Below are positions 1-8,294 of a stretch of DNA of 64,000 bases, piece after piece. Each line of letters opens with the position of its first letter. The first letter of the stretch is position 1. Position numbers and translations under genes: made by a program. The stretch is from an uncultured Oscillatoriales cyanobacterium (GTDB lineage Bacteria; Cyanobacteriota; Cyanobacteriia; Cyanobacteriales; Microcoleaceae), in assembly GCA_903893625.1 (NCBI GenBank), contig CAITND010000092.1, forward strand, positions 20,302-84,301, written 5' to 3'. The notes beneath the pieces are model-generated. The model was not told where the DNA came from. It made no database searches and worked only from the letters and a program-made list of their open reading frames with translations.

Positions 1-129
1 GTCATGTATGAGATTCCCTCCAGAAAAGATGTTGTTCACTGTGTGATTACCCAAGAAATGGTAGAAAAACGTTCCACAGCAGAAGTCCTCTGGCATCCTG
101 CTTGGCATTTACAACATGAGTCGGCGTAA
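1..129 (+). CDS. clpX: ClpX, C-terminal end (partial)
   Basis: The first 42 codons of the window read in frame to a TAA at 127-129. The peptide begins [11 protein letters not shown] and matches the C-terminal end of ClpX, where a D-V-M-Y-E-(I/L)-P-S segment is conserved in the small AAA+ subdomain. ClpX is the hexameric unfoldase that feeds substrates to the ClpP protease in the cytoplasm. The 5' part, including the zinc-binding domain and Walker motifs, lies outside the window. A strong inverted repeat follows directly, and the next gene faces it, so this is the end of its transcription unit. Identification rests on a short segment, but it is distinctive. Confidence 0.8.
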   Translation, partial: VMYEIPSRKDVVHCVITQEMVEKRSTAEVLWHPAWHLQHESA

Positions 130-136
130 TTAACCC

Positions 137-198
137 GTTGGGGCGGGTTCTGAAATCATATTTAAGATTAACAAATAATCTTAATAAACCCGCCCAAC
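137..198 (+). terminator. Inverted repeat between clpX and the ABC transporter, likely terminator
   Basis: GTTGGGGCGGGTT near 137-149 pairs with AACCCGCCCAAC near 187-198. A second stem, AAGATTA (164-170) with TAATCTT (176-182), is nested inside it. It sits between two convergent genes and could stop transcription from both sides. The GGGGCGGGTT arm recurs at 49403-49458, so it may also belong to a dispersed repeat family. Confidence 0.55.
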
Positions 199-239
199 CC
201 CAAACCAAAAATTCAATTAACCATTAATTTAGGATTAAA

Positions 240-1985
240 TTAAACCAATAATTCCTCTAATTTATGTTGATTCCAAAGGGTTTGATATAGTCCTTTGAGT
301 GCGACTAATTCAGCATGGGTTCCCGTTTGAATAATATATCCTTTATCCATCACAAAAATCCGATCAGCCATGGCAGCCGCAGACATTTGATGAGAAATAA
401 ATACAACGGTTTTGCGTTGTACCCCAACTTTTAAATTCTCTAAAATTTCTGTCGCTGTTTGGTTATCCACACTCGAAAGAGCATCATCTAAAATTAAAAT
501 CGGCGCATTCACTAATAACGCTCTTGCTAAGGCTGTTCGTTGTCGTTGTCCGCCAGATAATTGAATTCCTCGTTCTCCAACCAGGGTTTCATATTGTTTC
601 GGGAAATTCAAAATTTCTTCATGAATTTTAGCCATTTTAGCAACTTTTTCAATTTCTGATTGTTCGGCTAGGGGGTTAACATAGGCAATATTATTATTAA
701 TAGTGGTACTAAATAAAAAGCTTTCCTGGGGAACATAGGCGATCGCACTTCTTAAATTCGATAAAGTTAACTGAGTAATATCCTGACCATCTACAAATAA
801 CTGATCCATCTTAATATCTAATAACCGAGGAATGGCATTAGCTAAGGTCGTTTTTCCTGAACCAATAGGGCCAACAATCGCAACAGTTTCCCCCGGTTGA
901 ATCAGAAAATTAACATCATTTAAAGCCGGAATTTTGCTTCTAGGATAGGTATAATTTAGGTGAAATGCACTTAACCAGCCTTTAACCGGAGTCGGTAACG
1001 GTAAGGGTTCTAAGGGATCTTTAATCCGAGGTTCAACACTTAAAATGGCTTCAACTCGATCAATACTGACTTCTCCCCGTTGATAGGCTGTAATTGTAAA
1101 TCCTAATAAAGCCGTCGGGAAAACTAAGCGTTCTACATAGAGAATTAAGGCGACAAAATCACCAATACTGAGTTCTCCATTGGTGATCGATTCATCTCCA
1201 ATCGCCAATAAAATTAAAAAGCTTAAACTAGCGATTCCTCCTAATATTGGAAACAAAAAAGTTCGGGTTTTGGCTAACTCTAAATTTGCCTCAAATAATT
1301 CTTGATTATTCTCTGCAAAGGCTTTTCGTTCATTTTCTTCTTGAGCATAAATTTTAATTAAAGAAATCCCACTCATATCCTCCTGAATCAAATCACTGAT
1401 GTTCGAGAGCTTGTTCTGAACATTCGTTTGTTGATCTCGGAGTTTTCCACTAAACACCTGCACTAAAATCAACATGAACGGATAAACCGAAATTGATAAT
1501 AAAGTCAGGCGAAAGTTAATGGCTAACATCACTGGAAGCGTTAACCCATAAGCAAATATCGTATTCGCAATACTGAGAACTGCAAACCCTAATAAACGGC
1601 GAATATTATCAACATCGCTGGTAGACCGATTAATTAAATCTCCAACGGTACTTTCTGAGAAATAGGAGGGTTCTAGGGTTAATAAATGATTAAAAATCGT
1701 TTGTTTTAAGTCAAATTCAACTTGACGACCCACACCAAAAATAATAATGCGGGAAATCATCCGAATTACCCACATAATCGAGGCTAAAATAAAAATCCAA
1801 AATACTTGAGTCTGTACGGTATTAAACTGAATCGCCACTTGCAGTTCATCAACTACATCCCGAATTAAAATCGGAATATAAACCCCCACAGCATTAACGA
1901 TGAATAACGCCACAATTCCTAATGTTGCAGCTTTCCAATGGGGACGCAGATAGTCTATCAGTTTTTGGAGTCGAGAAGATTTCAT
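240..1985 (-). CDS. ABC exporter, fused membrane and ATPase domains (MsbA/MDR type)
   Basis: This 581-residue protein is a half-transporter that would work as a homodimer in the cytoplasmic membrane, exporting a lipid, peptide or drug-like substrate. The N-terminal ~310 residues hold six hydrophobic segments of the exporter type I membrane domain. The ATPase domain has a Walker A at about 371-379 (GPIGSGKTT), the signature LSGGQRQR at about 475-482, then a Walker B ending in ILDDALSSVD and the H-loop ISHQ. Glycine replaces the usual S/D at the third position of Walker A, which should be harmless. It ends facing clpX. Nothing in the sequence fixes its substrate. Confidence 0.9.
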   Translation of the reverse strand: MKSSRLQKLIDYLRPHWKAATLGIVALFIVNAVGVYIPILIRDVVDELQVAIQFNTVQTQVFWIFILASIMWVIRMISRIIIFGVGRQVEFDLKQTIFNHLLTLEPSYFSESTVGDLINRSTSDVDNIRRLLGFAVLSIANTIFAYGLTLPVMLAINFRLTLLSISVYPFMLILVQVFSGKLRDQQTNVQNKLSNISDLIQEDMSGISLIKIYAQEENERKAFAENNQELFEANLELAKTRTFLFPILGGIASLSFLILLAIGDESITNGELSIGDFVALILYVERLVFPTALLGFTITAYQRGEVSIDRVEAILSVEPRIKDPLEPLPLPTPVKGWLSAFHLNYTYPRSKIPALNDVNFLIQPGETVAIVGPIGSGKTTLANAIPRLLDIKMDQLFVDGQDITQLTLSNLRSAIAYVPQESFLFSTTINNNIAYVNPLAEQSEIEKVAKMAKIHEEILNFPKQYETLVGERGIQLSGGQRQRTALARALLVNAPILILDDALSSVDNQTATEILENLKVGVQRKTVVFISHQMSAAAMADRIFVMDKGYIIQTGTHAELVALKGLYQTLWNQHKLEELLV

Positions 1986-2057
1986 ATTTGGGTGAATAAA
2001 GTTAACAGATTAAATTATAGGTTAGGTGCGTGGAATGCAGTTTACACAGCCTACAGT

Positions 2058-2708
2058 TTAGCTATGGGATGCTAATTGAAGCACCATTCGTCCTAGACAT
2101 TTGAGAATTAACAACACATCATACAGTTGATTGCGACGCGGAAGCAAGGAAAATATATTAGATAATTCATATCGAGGAAATTCTTGATTGTTCAGTTTGA
2201 CAAAGATAAAATTTCCGCCATTTGTTACCATTCCGAAAACAGGTCGTTCTGGATGGGTATTAGTTAGCATATAAGCTAAGGTTTGTGGTAAAGCAAGTTC
2301 TAAAGAAAAACTCGTTTCTTTAGATTCTATGACCACAACCCACAGGGTTTCTAGGAGAACAAGTGCATCAATTCGTCCTCGATAAATTACATCCTCACTT
2401 TCTGCTGTAATTTGCACAGTTGTTTCAGTTTTAAACCTAAATGGAGGGTCAAAAAAACCAGCTAAATCAAGTAATGGAGAGAGAACAATTAATTTAATCG
2501 TTTCTTCTCCCTGTTGACCATCAGACAGTTGATAAAAGTATTTTTTCTGAATAGCATCAAGGGCTTTTTGTTCCTTTTCTGTTATTTCGCTGTCAGGGTT
2601 TAACCATTCAGTAAAAAATTGGTCATCTGTATTCCGTTGGAGGTTGAATTGGGTTTGTAGTTGACTGAATGTTTTAATCGTGCGCTCGATGGGAAAGGTT
2701 TGGGTCAT
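2058..2708 (-). CDS. PD-(D/E)XK nuclease-fold protein (type I restriction R-subunit N-terminal-like)
   Basis: This 216-residue protein has a nuclease core of the PD-(D/E)XK type: Asp114 in GRIDALV is followed by Glu128-Ser-Lys130 in VVVIESKE. Small stand-alone proteins of this kind resemble the N-terminal nuclease domain of type I restriction R subunits, but the helicase part is absent. No methyltransferase or specificity subunit sits beside it, so an intact type I system is not present. It opens a run of leftward accessory genes (Uma2, MazEF, MmeI-like). Whether it still cuts DNA is unknown. Confidence 0.65.
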   Translation of the reverse strand: MTQTFPIERTIKTFSQLQTQFNLQRNTDDQFFTEWLNPDSEITEKEQKALDAIQKKYFYQLSDGQQGEETIKLIVLSPLLDLAGFFDPPFRFKTETTVQITAESEDVIYRGRIDALVLLETLWVVVIESKETSFSLELALPQTLAYMLTNTHPERPVFGMVTNGGNFIFVKLNNQEFPRYELSNIFSLLPRRNQLYDVLLILKCLGRMVLQLASHS

Positions 2709-2767
2709 ACTACCTAAAACTTTTGTGACACTCGTTTTTTTTATTATTATATAGAATTAACTTGAAA

Positions 2768-3412
2768 TTAAGTTGTTGGTTCGTTCCCTTCTTCATTTTT
2801 AACTTCAAAATTAATTCGCTCGTAAATATCTTTCAATGGCATTTGAAATTCTACGGATTCTAGGGTTAATATAGATTCTTCTAAATCATACTCTGTTAAT
2901 ACCCATTTTCCATTAGAATTTTTAGCAAATTGTTCAATATGATAGCTATATTGATCAATTAAAATGTATTCTTTAAATTCAGGAATTGAGCGATAGGCGA
3001 GAAATTTACCTCCTCGATCATAGTCTTTAGTTGAATTAGATAAAACCTCAATAATTACCAGAGGATTTGTTACAACTGTTTGGTTATTTTCTTGATAGAT
3101 TGGTTCTCCTTGAATCACCATGATATCGGGATAGACATAACGGCGAGTTAGAGGTATCCACAGGCGCACGTCGCTAGTAAATAATCTGTAATCTTTGCCT
3201 CGTAAGCCAAATTTCAAGTTAGCAATCAAGTTAATGATGATGCTGTTGTGGTTAGTTGTTCCGCCTGTCATTGTTACTATCTCCCCATTATGGTATTCAC
3301 TTTTGTCGATCGCAGTTTCTTCTAATGCCAGATATTCCTCTGGCGTGTAATAGCGTTTCTCTGTTTGTGGTAGCTTTTCGATCGCTGGTTTTTCTTGGGT
3401 TTGCATGGTCAT
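2768..3412 (-). CDS. Uma2 family (DUF820) PD-(D/E)XK endonuclease-like protein
   Basis: This 214-residue protein has the Uma2 layout: an N-terminal YTPEEYLALEE segment, a HNSIIINLIANL helix, then YPDIMVI and LVIIEVLSNSTKDYDRGGKF, which supply the PD...(D/E)XK-like core, and a C-terminal YILIDQ strand. Uma2 proteins form very large paralogous families in cyanobacteria, and their biological role is poorly known. A second member lies at 17565-18152. The start is set by ATG at 3412, preceded by the short purine run AAGGAAA. Confidence 0.85.
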   Translation of the reverse strand: MTMQTQEKPAIEKLPQTEKRYYTPEEYLALEETAIDKSEYHNGEIVTMTGGTTNHNSIIINLIANLKFGLRGKDYRLFTSDVRLWIPLTRRYVYPDIMVIQGEPIYQENNQTVVTNPLVIIEVLSNSTKDYDRGGKFLAYRSIPEFKEYILIDQYSYHIEQFAKNSNGKWVLTEYDLEESILTLESVEFQMPLKDIYERINFEVKNEEGNEPTT

Positions 3413-3522
3413 TTCCTTCTGCTCTCAAGTGATTTTATGATAACATGAAATAAGTTAGATTAAATAGCAATAAACATACTCGATCACAAACCAGATTATG
3501 ACTGGGACTTGTAGTGGGAATC

Positions 3523-3586
3523 AGAAACCGGGTTTCTCAATCAATCCCTGCTGGGAAACAAAAGTGATTGCAGAAACCCGGTTTCT
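3523..3586. repeat. Pair of 15-bp palindromes (REP-like), left of the MazEF cassette
   Basis: AGAAACCGGGTTTCT at 3523-3537 and AGAAACCCGGTTTCT at 3572-3586 are near-perfect palindromes 34 bp apart. The stop codon of the neighbouring MazF-like gene lies within the second copy. The same palindrome occurs at 4251, 4280, 18321, 19059, 19111 and 33011 in this window. Confidence 0.85.
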
Positions 3587-3971
3587 AATCTTTGTCAACA
3601 GTCATATTTTCAAACAAGATAGGTTCAATTCGCTTCAATACTTCCTTAACTAAATCTTCTGGACATTCACCAATCAAACTTGCTTGCCTTGAGCGATAAT
3701 CTAAAGAACGCAGTTGATCTGTCATAATTACACCTGTCACTAATTCACCTTCGGGAATGGGAACATAAAACGGATTTTTGCGTTGTGTTGTACTAATCGG
3801 ACAGACAAACACAAACCCCATTTTTTGGTTAAATTTAGTTTGACTCACAACCAGTGCAGGTCTAGTCCCCATTTGTTCGTGTCCCGCTTGAGGATCGAAA
3901 TTGAGGCGAATGAAATGACCTCGTTCGGGGATATAATTTACCAAAATTCTTCTCCTTCTGGTTTTCCCCAA
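3585..3971 (-). CDS. MazF/PemK-family toxin (ribonuclease)
   Basis: This 128-residue protein is the toxin of a type II module. MazF toxins are endoribonucleases that cleave mRNA. The family pattern is clear: RGHFIRLNFDPQAGHEQ, then RPALVVSQ, VCPIST and the LRSLDYRSR segment carrying the conserved arginine. It overlaps the antitoxin gene by 34 bases if read from ATG 3971. That start adds a basic GKTRRRR tail not usual in the family, and a TTG at 3944 behind an AGAAGGAGAAGA sequence would give the common N-terminus before VNYIPERG. The TAG stop falls within a palindromic repeat, so the C-terminus may have been reshaped by insertion. Confidence 0.85.
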   Translation of the reverse strand: MGKTRRRRILVNYIPERGHFIRLNFDPQAGHEQMGTRPALVVSQTKFNQKMGFVFVCPISTTQRKNPFYVPIPEGELVTGVIMTDQLRSLDYRSRQASLIGECPEDLVKEVLKRIEPILFENMTVDKD

Positions 3972-4186
3972 GAGATTTCTTCGCCGGGTTCTATTTCGCC
4001 TGCTAATAATTCATCTAGGGTATATTTGGAAACTTTCTGATATACAGGTTCTATGACTATTTTTCCATTTTCTATACTGCAAATTACTGAATCATCTGCT
4101 TTAAGATTGAAAAATTTTACAATATAGTCCGGTATTGGCAAAGCTAAGGAATTACCCAAGTTGCTGATGTTTATTTTTGCTGTCAT
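3938..4186 (-). CDS. AbrB/MazE-type antitoxin
   Basis: This 82-residue protein begins with a swapped-hairpin AbrB DNA-binding domain: KINISNLGNSLALPIPDYIVKFFNL, with the typical I-x-x-x-G-N-S-L-A-x-x-I-P pattern. The acidic C-terminal tail, ending GKPEGEEFW, would bind and block the MazF-like partner encoded just downstream. Antitoxin first with overlapping toxin is the normal order, and the complex usually represses its own promoter. The cassette is bracketed on both sides by pairs of the same 15-bp palindrome. Confidence 0.85.
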   Translation of the reverse strand: MTAKINISNLGNSLALPIPDYIVKFFNLKADDSVICSIENGKIVIEPVYQKVSKYTLDELLAGEIEPGEEISWGKPEGEEFW

Positions 4187-4250
4187 ACATTTGCGATTTT
4201 AATGCTCAGGTTTATCTATTATAACAACTAGATATAGTCGCGTGGGGTTC

Positions 4251-4294
4251 AGAAACCGGGTTTCTTAAAAAATCATCCAAGAAACCGGGTTTCT
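4251..4294. repeat. Pair of 15-bp palindromes (REP-like), right of the MazEF cassette
   Basis: Two copies of AGAAACCGGGTTTCT lie at 4251-4265 and 4280-4294, separated by 14 bp. They stand between the antitoxin promoter region and the end of the MmeI-like gene. With the pair at 3523-3586 they bracket the toxin-antitoxin cassette. Confidence 0.85.
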
Positions 4295-4305
4295 AGTGTC
4301 AAATA

Positions 4306-6999
4306 TTATTGATAAATATCCCAACAACCGACTATTTTTTCCCCTCTTTGCTCTTTTTCGGCTAACTCTAGGTTGAGTTTTAATAATTTCTCTAAAATAT
4401 CATCATCGGGATTAAATTCATAAGCCTCCATTGCTAATTTATCTAATTGTTGATGGAGTTTATACAGTTGACTGCTAGGCTCAGTAAAAAATTTGTTGTA
4501 TAATTGGGTGATTCCCCATTGTTTTTTCTCCATCTGTTCTGTCCGATATTCATGGAGTTTAATCACAGTCTCCCTGATTTTTTTAACATCGGTTTGACTA
4601 GGATTTTGAGGAAAAGGGAAAGTTTCAAAACAAGTATTATGAGTGTAAGCTATATCAGCTTTTAAAGTTGATTTTTGAGCGTGCATCCAAATACGATGAA
4701 CTTTAGATAATAATATTCCTAATATATAATAATCTTCTGTAGCAACAACTTTTGTTTTATTACCAGATAACCATTCTGTAGAAATAGGAATAAAAATAGC
4801 CCATTTAGAAACTTCTGGTACAGCAAAACAATAAGATAAATTAGAAATAGCTTGTCTCATTGCTGGACGAGTAGCAAATAATTGCCACCAATAATCTCTT
4901 GCTCTTTTAGCTCTATTTGTTTCTCTTTCTGGTTTAACATTAATTTTAACATGATTAAAAGGTAATTCATAATCACTAGCATCTTCTAAACTCAAATCAT
5001 TAAAATCAATAATCCATCTCTCCGGTTTTCTATGAGGATATTTAGCTAAATTAGCACCCATTGAAAATAATTTTAATACTTCTTGATTTTTAGCATCTTT
5101 TTTAATCCATTCCTTAACCTCGTCTTCTGTAATAATAAAGCCCATACCTATAGGAATTACACCTTGAAAACACATATTAACATTAGCGTTTAAAGTTTTA
5201 GCTTGCGTTACATCAGTTAAAGAAGTCAGAGAAGAATTAATAAAACTAACAGGTTGATGATCTAAAAAATAAGTATCATGTTTGATTTTACACCAATTCA
5301 CAATACTAACATGAACTTTCGCTTCACCAGACCATTCCTGAGTTGAAATTGCTTCGTGAATATAACCCCCATTTTCTTTGATATAATCTAAAGAAACCTT
5401 GCGACTTTTCCCCTGACTAATCGAATTAGTAGCAACTAAACCCACTCTCCCATTATTATCAATATGATCATGGGCTAATCTAAACCAATAACTGCAAAAA
5501 TCCACATCTTTAGGATATTTTTCAAACAGGCGATCAACATAATCATCTCCTAAATTTAAACGAATATGTTTACCCCCTAAAAAGGGAGGATTGCCAATAA
5601 TAGCATCAGCCTTCACCCAATCACTAAAAAGAGCATCTTTACAGACAATATTATCATCCAAAGTATCTAAAGGTAAAGCAGGTTCAGTTAAATTAAATTT
5701 ATCAATTGCCACCTTACGCGCTATCATTAAAGTAACTCTTGCTAACTCCACCGCAAAAGGATTAAGATCCATTCCATAAAACTGATGGGGAGTAACAAAA
5801 CTGATCTGTAATTGATCAATATTGGTGGTTTTTTTACTCATAATTTTATGAATTAAAAGCTGCTCAATGCGTTTTAATTCCTGATAAGCAATATAAAGAA
5901 AATTTCCACTCCCGCAAGCTGGATCTAATACTTTATAATTTAGTAAATCTAACTGTAATTGATACAATTTCTTGAGAGTATTTGCTTCCTCAATACGCTC
6001 CTCCCAATACTGACTAATAGTAGGGCGAACAATGTTCATTATGTCACTTTCTGAAGTATAATGAATCCCGTAGGAATGACGGTCTTTTTTATTAACCGAG
6101 CCTTCAAAAATATTCCCAAAAATAGCGGGTCTAACTTTGCTCCAATCCTGTCTACCAGCCACATCTAAAAATTCTAATTCTTTCTCGGTTAAATCAATTG
6201 GATAAATCGTAGAAAATAGTCCACCATTAAAATAATCCACACCCTGATAACGCCCATCCGAAGTAATTCCGGTTTGATTCATTTCTCTAAATAATCCCCC
6301 AATGATATCATAAGAGCTTAGTTTATTTTGGAGACAATCTTGTACACAAGCAATAAATAAATCTTGAGGTAATAATCCCCGATCTTCGGCAAACATGGCT
6401 AACACACATTGTAAAATAAAACGTTGAGCGATTAATTCATAATTGGTTTGTTTTGATAATCTTTGCTGTAAAATTGTAAATAATTCCCCCATTCTTCGCG
6501 CCGCAATTTCAGTAATTTCTACTTGATTATTTCTAAAAACAGGAGTCCGATTTCCCAACTCCATAAAAGCAAAAGCACTCGCTCTTTCTACTAAGTTAAT
6601 AAGAGCGACTTTATCAACAGGTTCATCTAATTGATTATCAAAATCAAAAATCCAAAATTCATCAAAATTACAAAGAATCACATAACGAGGGCGATTAGGT
6701 ACTAAACGTTGCCAATAAGCAAAAGCTTGGGCATAATGTTTATTAAGATCCTCACCCCGTTGTTTCATCTCAATTAAAACTTTAGGTTTCCAAATTAAAT
6801 CAGCAAAACCAGTTTTACCTTTTTGACTCCCTTTTTTGATCGCTTCCTCATATTTTGCTCCCGCTTCTAAAGCACCCTCATAACCGAAGGCTTTAAAAAA
6901 ACGATCTAAAAAAGTTTGTGCTTCTTTTATTTCTTGTCCTGTGATATGTTCTTTACAGAAATCAATAAATTTTTGTAAGCTTTCGGGTGTTGCTGACAT
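4306..6999 (-). CDS. MmeI-like type IIL restriction-modification enzyme (nuclease-methyltransferase fusion)
   Basis: This 897-residue protein has the size and domain order of MmeI-family enzymes, which methylate one strand of their site and cut about 20 bases away with the same polypeptide. The N-terminal nuclease has Asp67, then nine residues, Glu77-x-Lys79 (FADLIWKPKVLIEMK), the same D-X9-EXK spacing known for MmeI. A helical segment follows, then methyltransferase motif I DPACGSGN at 359-366 and motif IV NPPF at 470-473, giving a gamma-class adenine methyltransferase. The C-terminal third should be the target-recognition domain. No frameshift is seen, so it could be active. No separate methyltransferase is needed for this class. 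Confidence 0.85.
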   Translation of the reverse strand: MSATPESLQKFIDFCKEHITGQEIKEAQTFLDRFFKAFGYEGALEAGAKYEEAIKKGSQKGKTGFADLIWKPKVLIEMKQRGEDLNKHYAQAFAYWQRLVPNRPRYVILCNFDEFWIFDFDNQLDEPVDKVALINLVERASAFAFMELGNRTPVFRNNQVEITEIAARRMGELFTILQQRLSKQTNYELIAQRFILQCVLAMFAEDRGLLPQDLFIACVQDCLQNKLSSYDIIGGLFREMNQTGITSDGRYQGVDYFNGGLFSTIYPIDLTEKELEFLDVAGRQDWSKVRPAIFGNIFEGSVNKKDRHSYGIHYTSESDIMNIVRPTISQYWEERIEEANTLKKLYQLQLDLLNYKVLDPACGSGNFLYIAYQELKRIEQLLIHKIMSKKTTNIDQLQISFVTPHQFYGMDLNPFAVELARVTLMIARKVAIDKFNLTEPALPLDTLDDNIVCKDALFSDWVKADAIIGNPPFLGGKHIRLNLGDDYVDRLFEKYPKDVDFCSYWFRLAHDHIDNNGRVGLVATNSISQGKSRKVSLDYIKENGGYIHEAISTQEWSGEAKVHVSIVNWCKIKHDTYFLDHQPVSFINSSLTSLTDVTQAKTLNANVNMCFQGVIPIGMGFIITEDEVKEWIKKDAKNQEVLKLFSMGANLAKYPHRKPERWIIDFNDLSLEDASDYELPFNHVKINVKPERETNRAKRARDYWWQLFATRPAMRQAISNLSYCFAVPEVSKWAIFIPISTEWLSGNKTKVVATEDYYILGILLSKVHRIWMHAQKSTLKADIAYTHNTCFETFPFPQNPSQTDVKKIRETVIKLHEYRTEQMEKKQWGITQLYNKFFTEPSSQLYKLHQQLDKLAMEAYEFNPDDDILEKLLKLNLELAEKEQRGEKIVGCWDIYQ

Positions 7000-7029
7000 T
7001 TGACAATCCTCGCTCTTTTAAAGTGTCTT

Positions 7030-8199
7030 TTAACGTTCAGGAAATAGCTTATATTCCCTGAATGTGGGTTTATTAACTTCCCCTAAACGGGAGTTTAAAA
7101 ATCGATCCATCCAATTTTCAAAATAGATCCGATTAGCTTGTTTTTGTTCGGGATCATTAGTATTAATAGAATGGGGTGCTAATCCCAAAATAGCAGCCGT
7201 TGTCACACAGAACATTGACTTTTGAAAACTTTGGCAAATCTGCACCCGTAAATCGTCTTCTCCTCGACAACTATTTTGATAAATATTATGTAAATAATCA
7301 GGAAGAAAATGACGCATATCCTGCATTAATTGAGTTGGGGGAATGCCTGAACCTCCAATAGGTAGAGGATCGGCGTATAATGCACCATAGGCAAAGTCTT
7401 TTTGTTCTCTGGGAATTTGATGGGCTTGAGCATTATAAGAAACTGTTCCAGGAAAGGGAGTTCCCCGAAAGAAAACCGCTTCAACGTAGGGAACTGCGGT
7501 ATCCATTAAAAAGGTTAATCCGGCAGATTTTGGTAGGATATCATAAACTTTATTATTGATTTTGACACTATAGGTAATGGGTTTATTAGCAGCTTCTACT
7601 AATGCTAATAAAATATGATTGACCACTTCAGGAATAGATTTAATTTCTCCTCGATCATAACGGTCAGAAAGGGAAATAAACATATCACTCATCACTCGCC
7701 AAAATTGACCTAATCCACTATAATAGGCAAGTTGTCGAATTTGTTCGAGTAGAAATTCTGGGAAAAGTTGGTGTAAGGGTTGAATGATCAGATTTCCCTT
7801 AATTTTGGCTTGAATTGCGGCGGTGGCTAATTGCACAAATTCAGGAGAATCTAAATATTGATCTAATTTTCCGCCCCCATGCCAAAACATGGTTTTCATA
7901 CAATATTCGGCATATTCAAAATTAATTCGATCATGCCACAAATATTGCAATATTTTTTTGATGTTTACCTCTCCGTTGAAATATTTAAAAAAGGGAAATA
8001 ATTCTAAAAACTGTTGATCTGCAATATAAATTAAATTTTTAGAATAGGCATCCAAAACAATGCCATAACTTTTTAAAACCCCAACAACTTCAACCAAATT
8101 TTCAGGATAATCTGGTAATAATGCTTCACCGGACTCTAGGCGATGAATATATTCAGACAGAGGATGTTTAGACATGGCATTAAAATCGGTAAGGGTCAT
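7030..8199 (-). CDS. cupB: CO2 hydration protein CupB/ChpX-like
   Basis: This 389-residue soluble protein follows ndhF and ndhD in the same direction. Cup proteins sit on specialised NDH-1 complexes at the thylakoid membrane and turn CO2 into bicarbonate using reduced plastoquinone energy. The sequence has the Cup-type N-terminus (HPLSEYIHRLESGEALLPD) and a conserved LQYLWHDRINFEYAEYCM block at 85-101, whose His89, Arg91 and Cys100 are candidates for the zinc site. Length favours CupB (about 380 residues) over the longer CupA. The choice between the constitutive (D4/F4/CupB) and inducible (D3/F3/CupA) sets rests on length and on being linked to ccm genes. Confidence 0.8.
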   Translation of the reverse strand: MTLTDFNAMSKHPLSEYIHRLESGEALLPDYPENLVEVVGVLKSYGIVLDAYSKNLIYIADQQFLELFPFFKYFNGEVNIKKILQYLWHDRINFEYAEYCMKTMFWHGGGKLDQYLDSPEFVQLATAAIQAKIKGNLIIQPLHQLFPEFLLEQIRQLAYYSGLGQFWRVMSDMFISLSDRYDRGEIKSIPEVVNHILLALVEAANKPITYSVKINNKVYDILPKSAGLTFLMDTAVPYVEAVFFRGTPFPGTVSYNAQAHQIPREQKDFAYGALYADPLPIGGSGIPPTQLMQDMRHFLPDYLHNIYQNSCRGEDDLRVQICQSFQKSMFCVTTAAILGLAPHSINTNDPEQKQANRIYFENWMDRFLNSRLGEVNKPTFREYKLFPER

Positions 8200-8239
8200 T
8201 TTGTTTAAAGGTTTAATTAAAATTTATCTCTGGAAAAGT

Positions 8240-8287
8240 GATAAAGTGGGTTTAATTTTTCACTCAATTATTTAGACCCACTCTATC
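8240..8287 (-). promoter_or_regulatory. Imperfect hairpin in the ndhD-cupB spacer
   Basis: GATAAAGTGGGTTTA at about 8240-8254 pairs, with two or three mismatches, with TAGACCCACTCTATC at about 8273-8287. It lies just after the ndhD stop. No T-run follows it, so it may stabilise or process the polycistronic mRNA rather than end it. Confidence 0.35.
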
Positions 8288-8294
8288 AACAAAT

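Noticed and set aside
2058..6999. A complete type I restriction system
   Set aside because: The small PD-(D/E)XK protein has no helicase domain and no HsdM/HsdS neighbours. The large gene is an MmeI-type single-chain enzyme.
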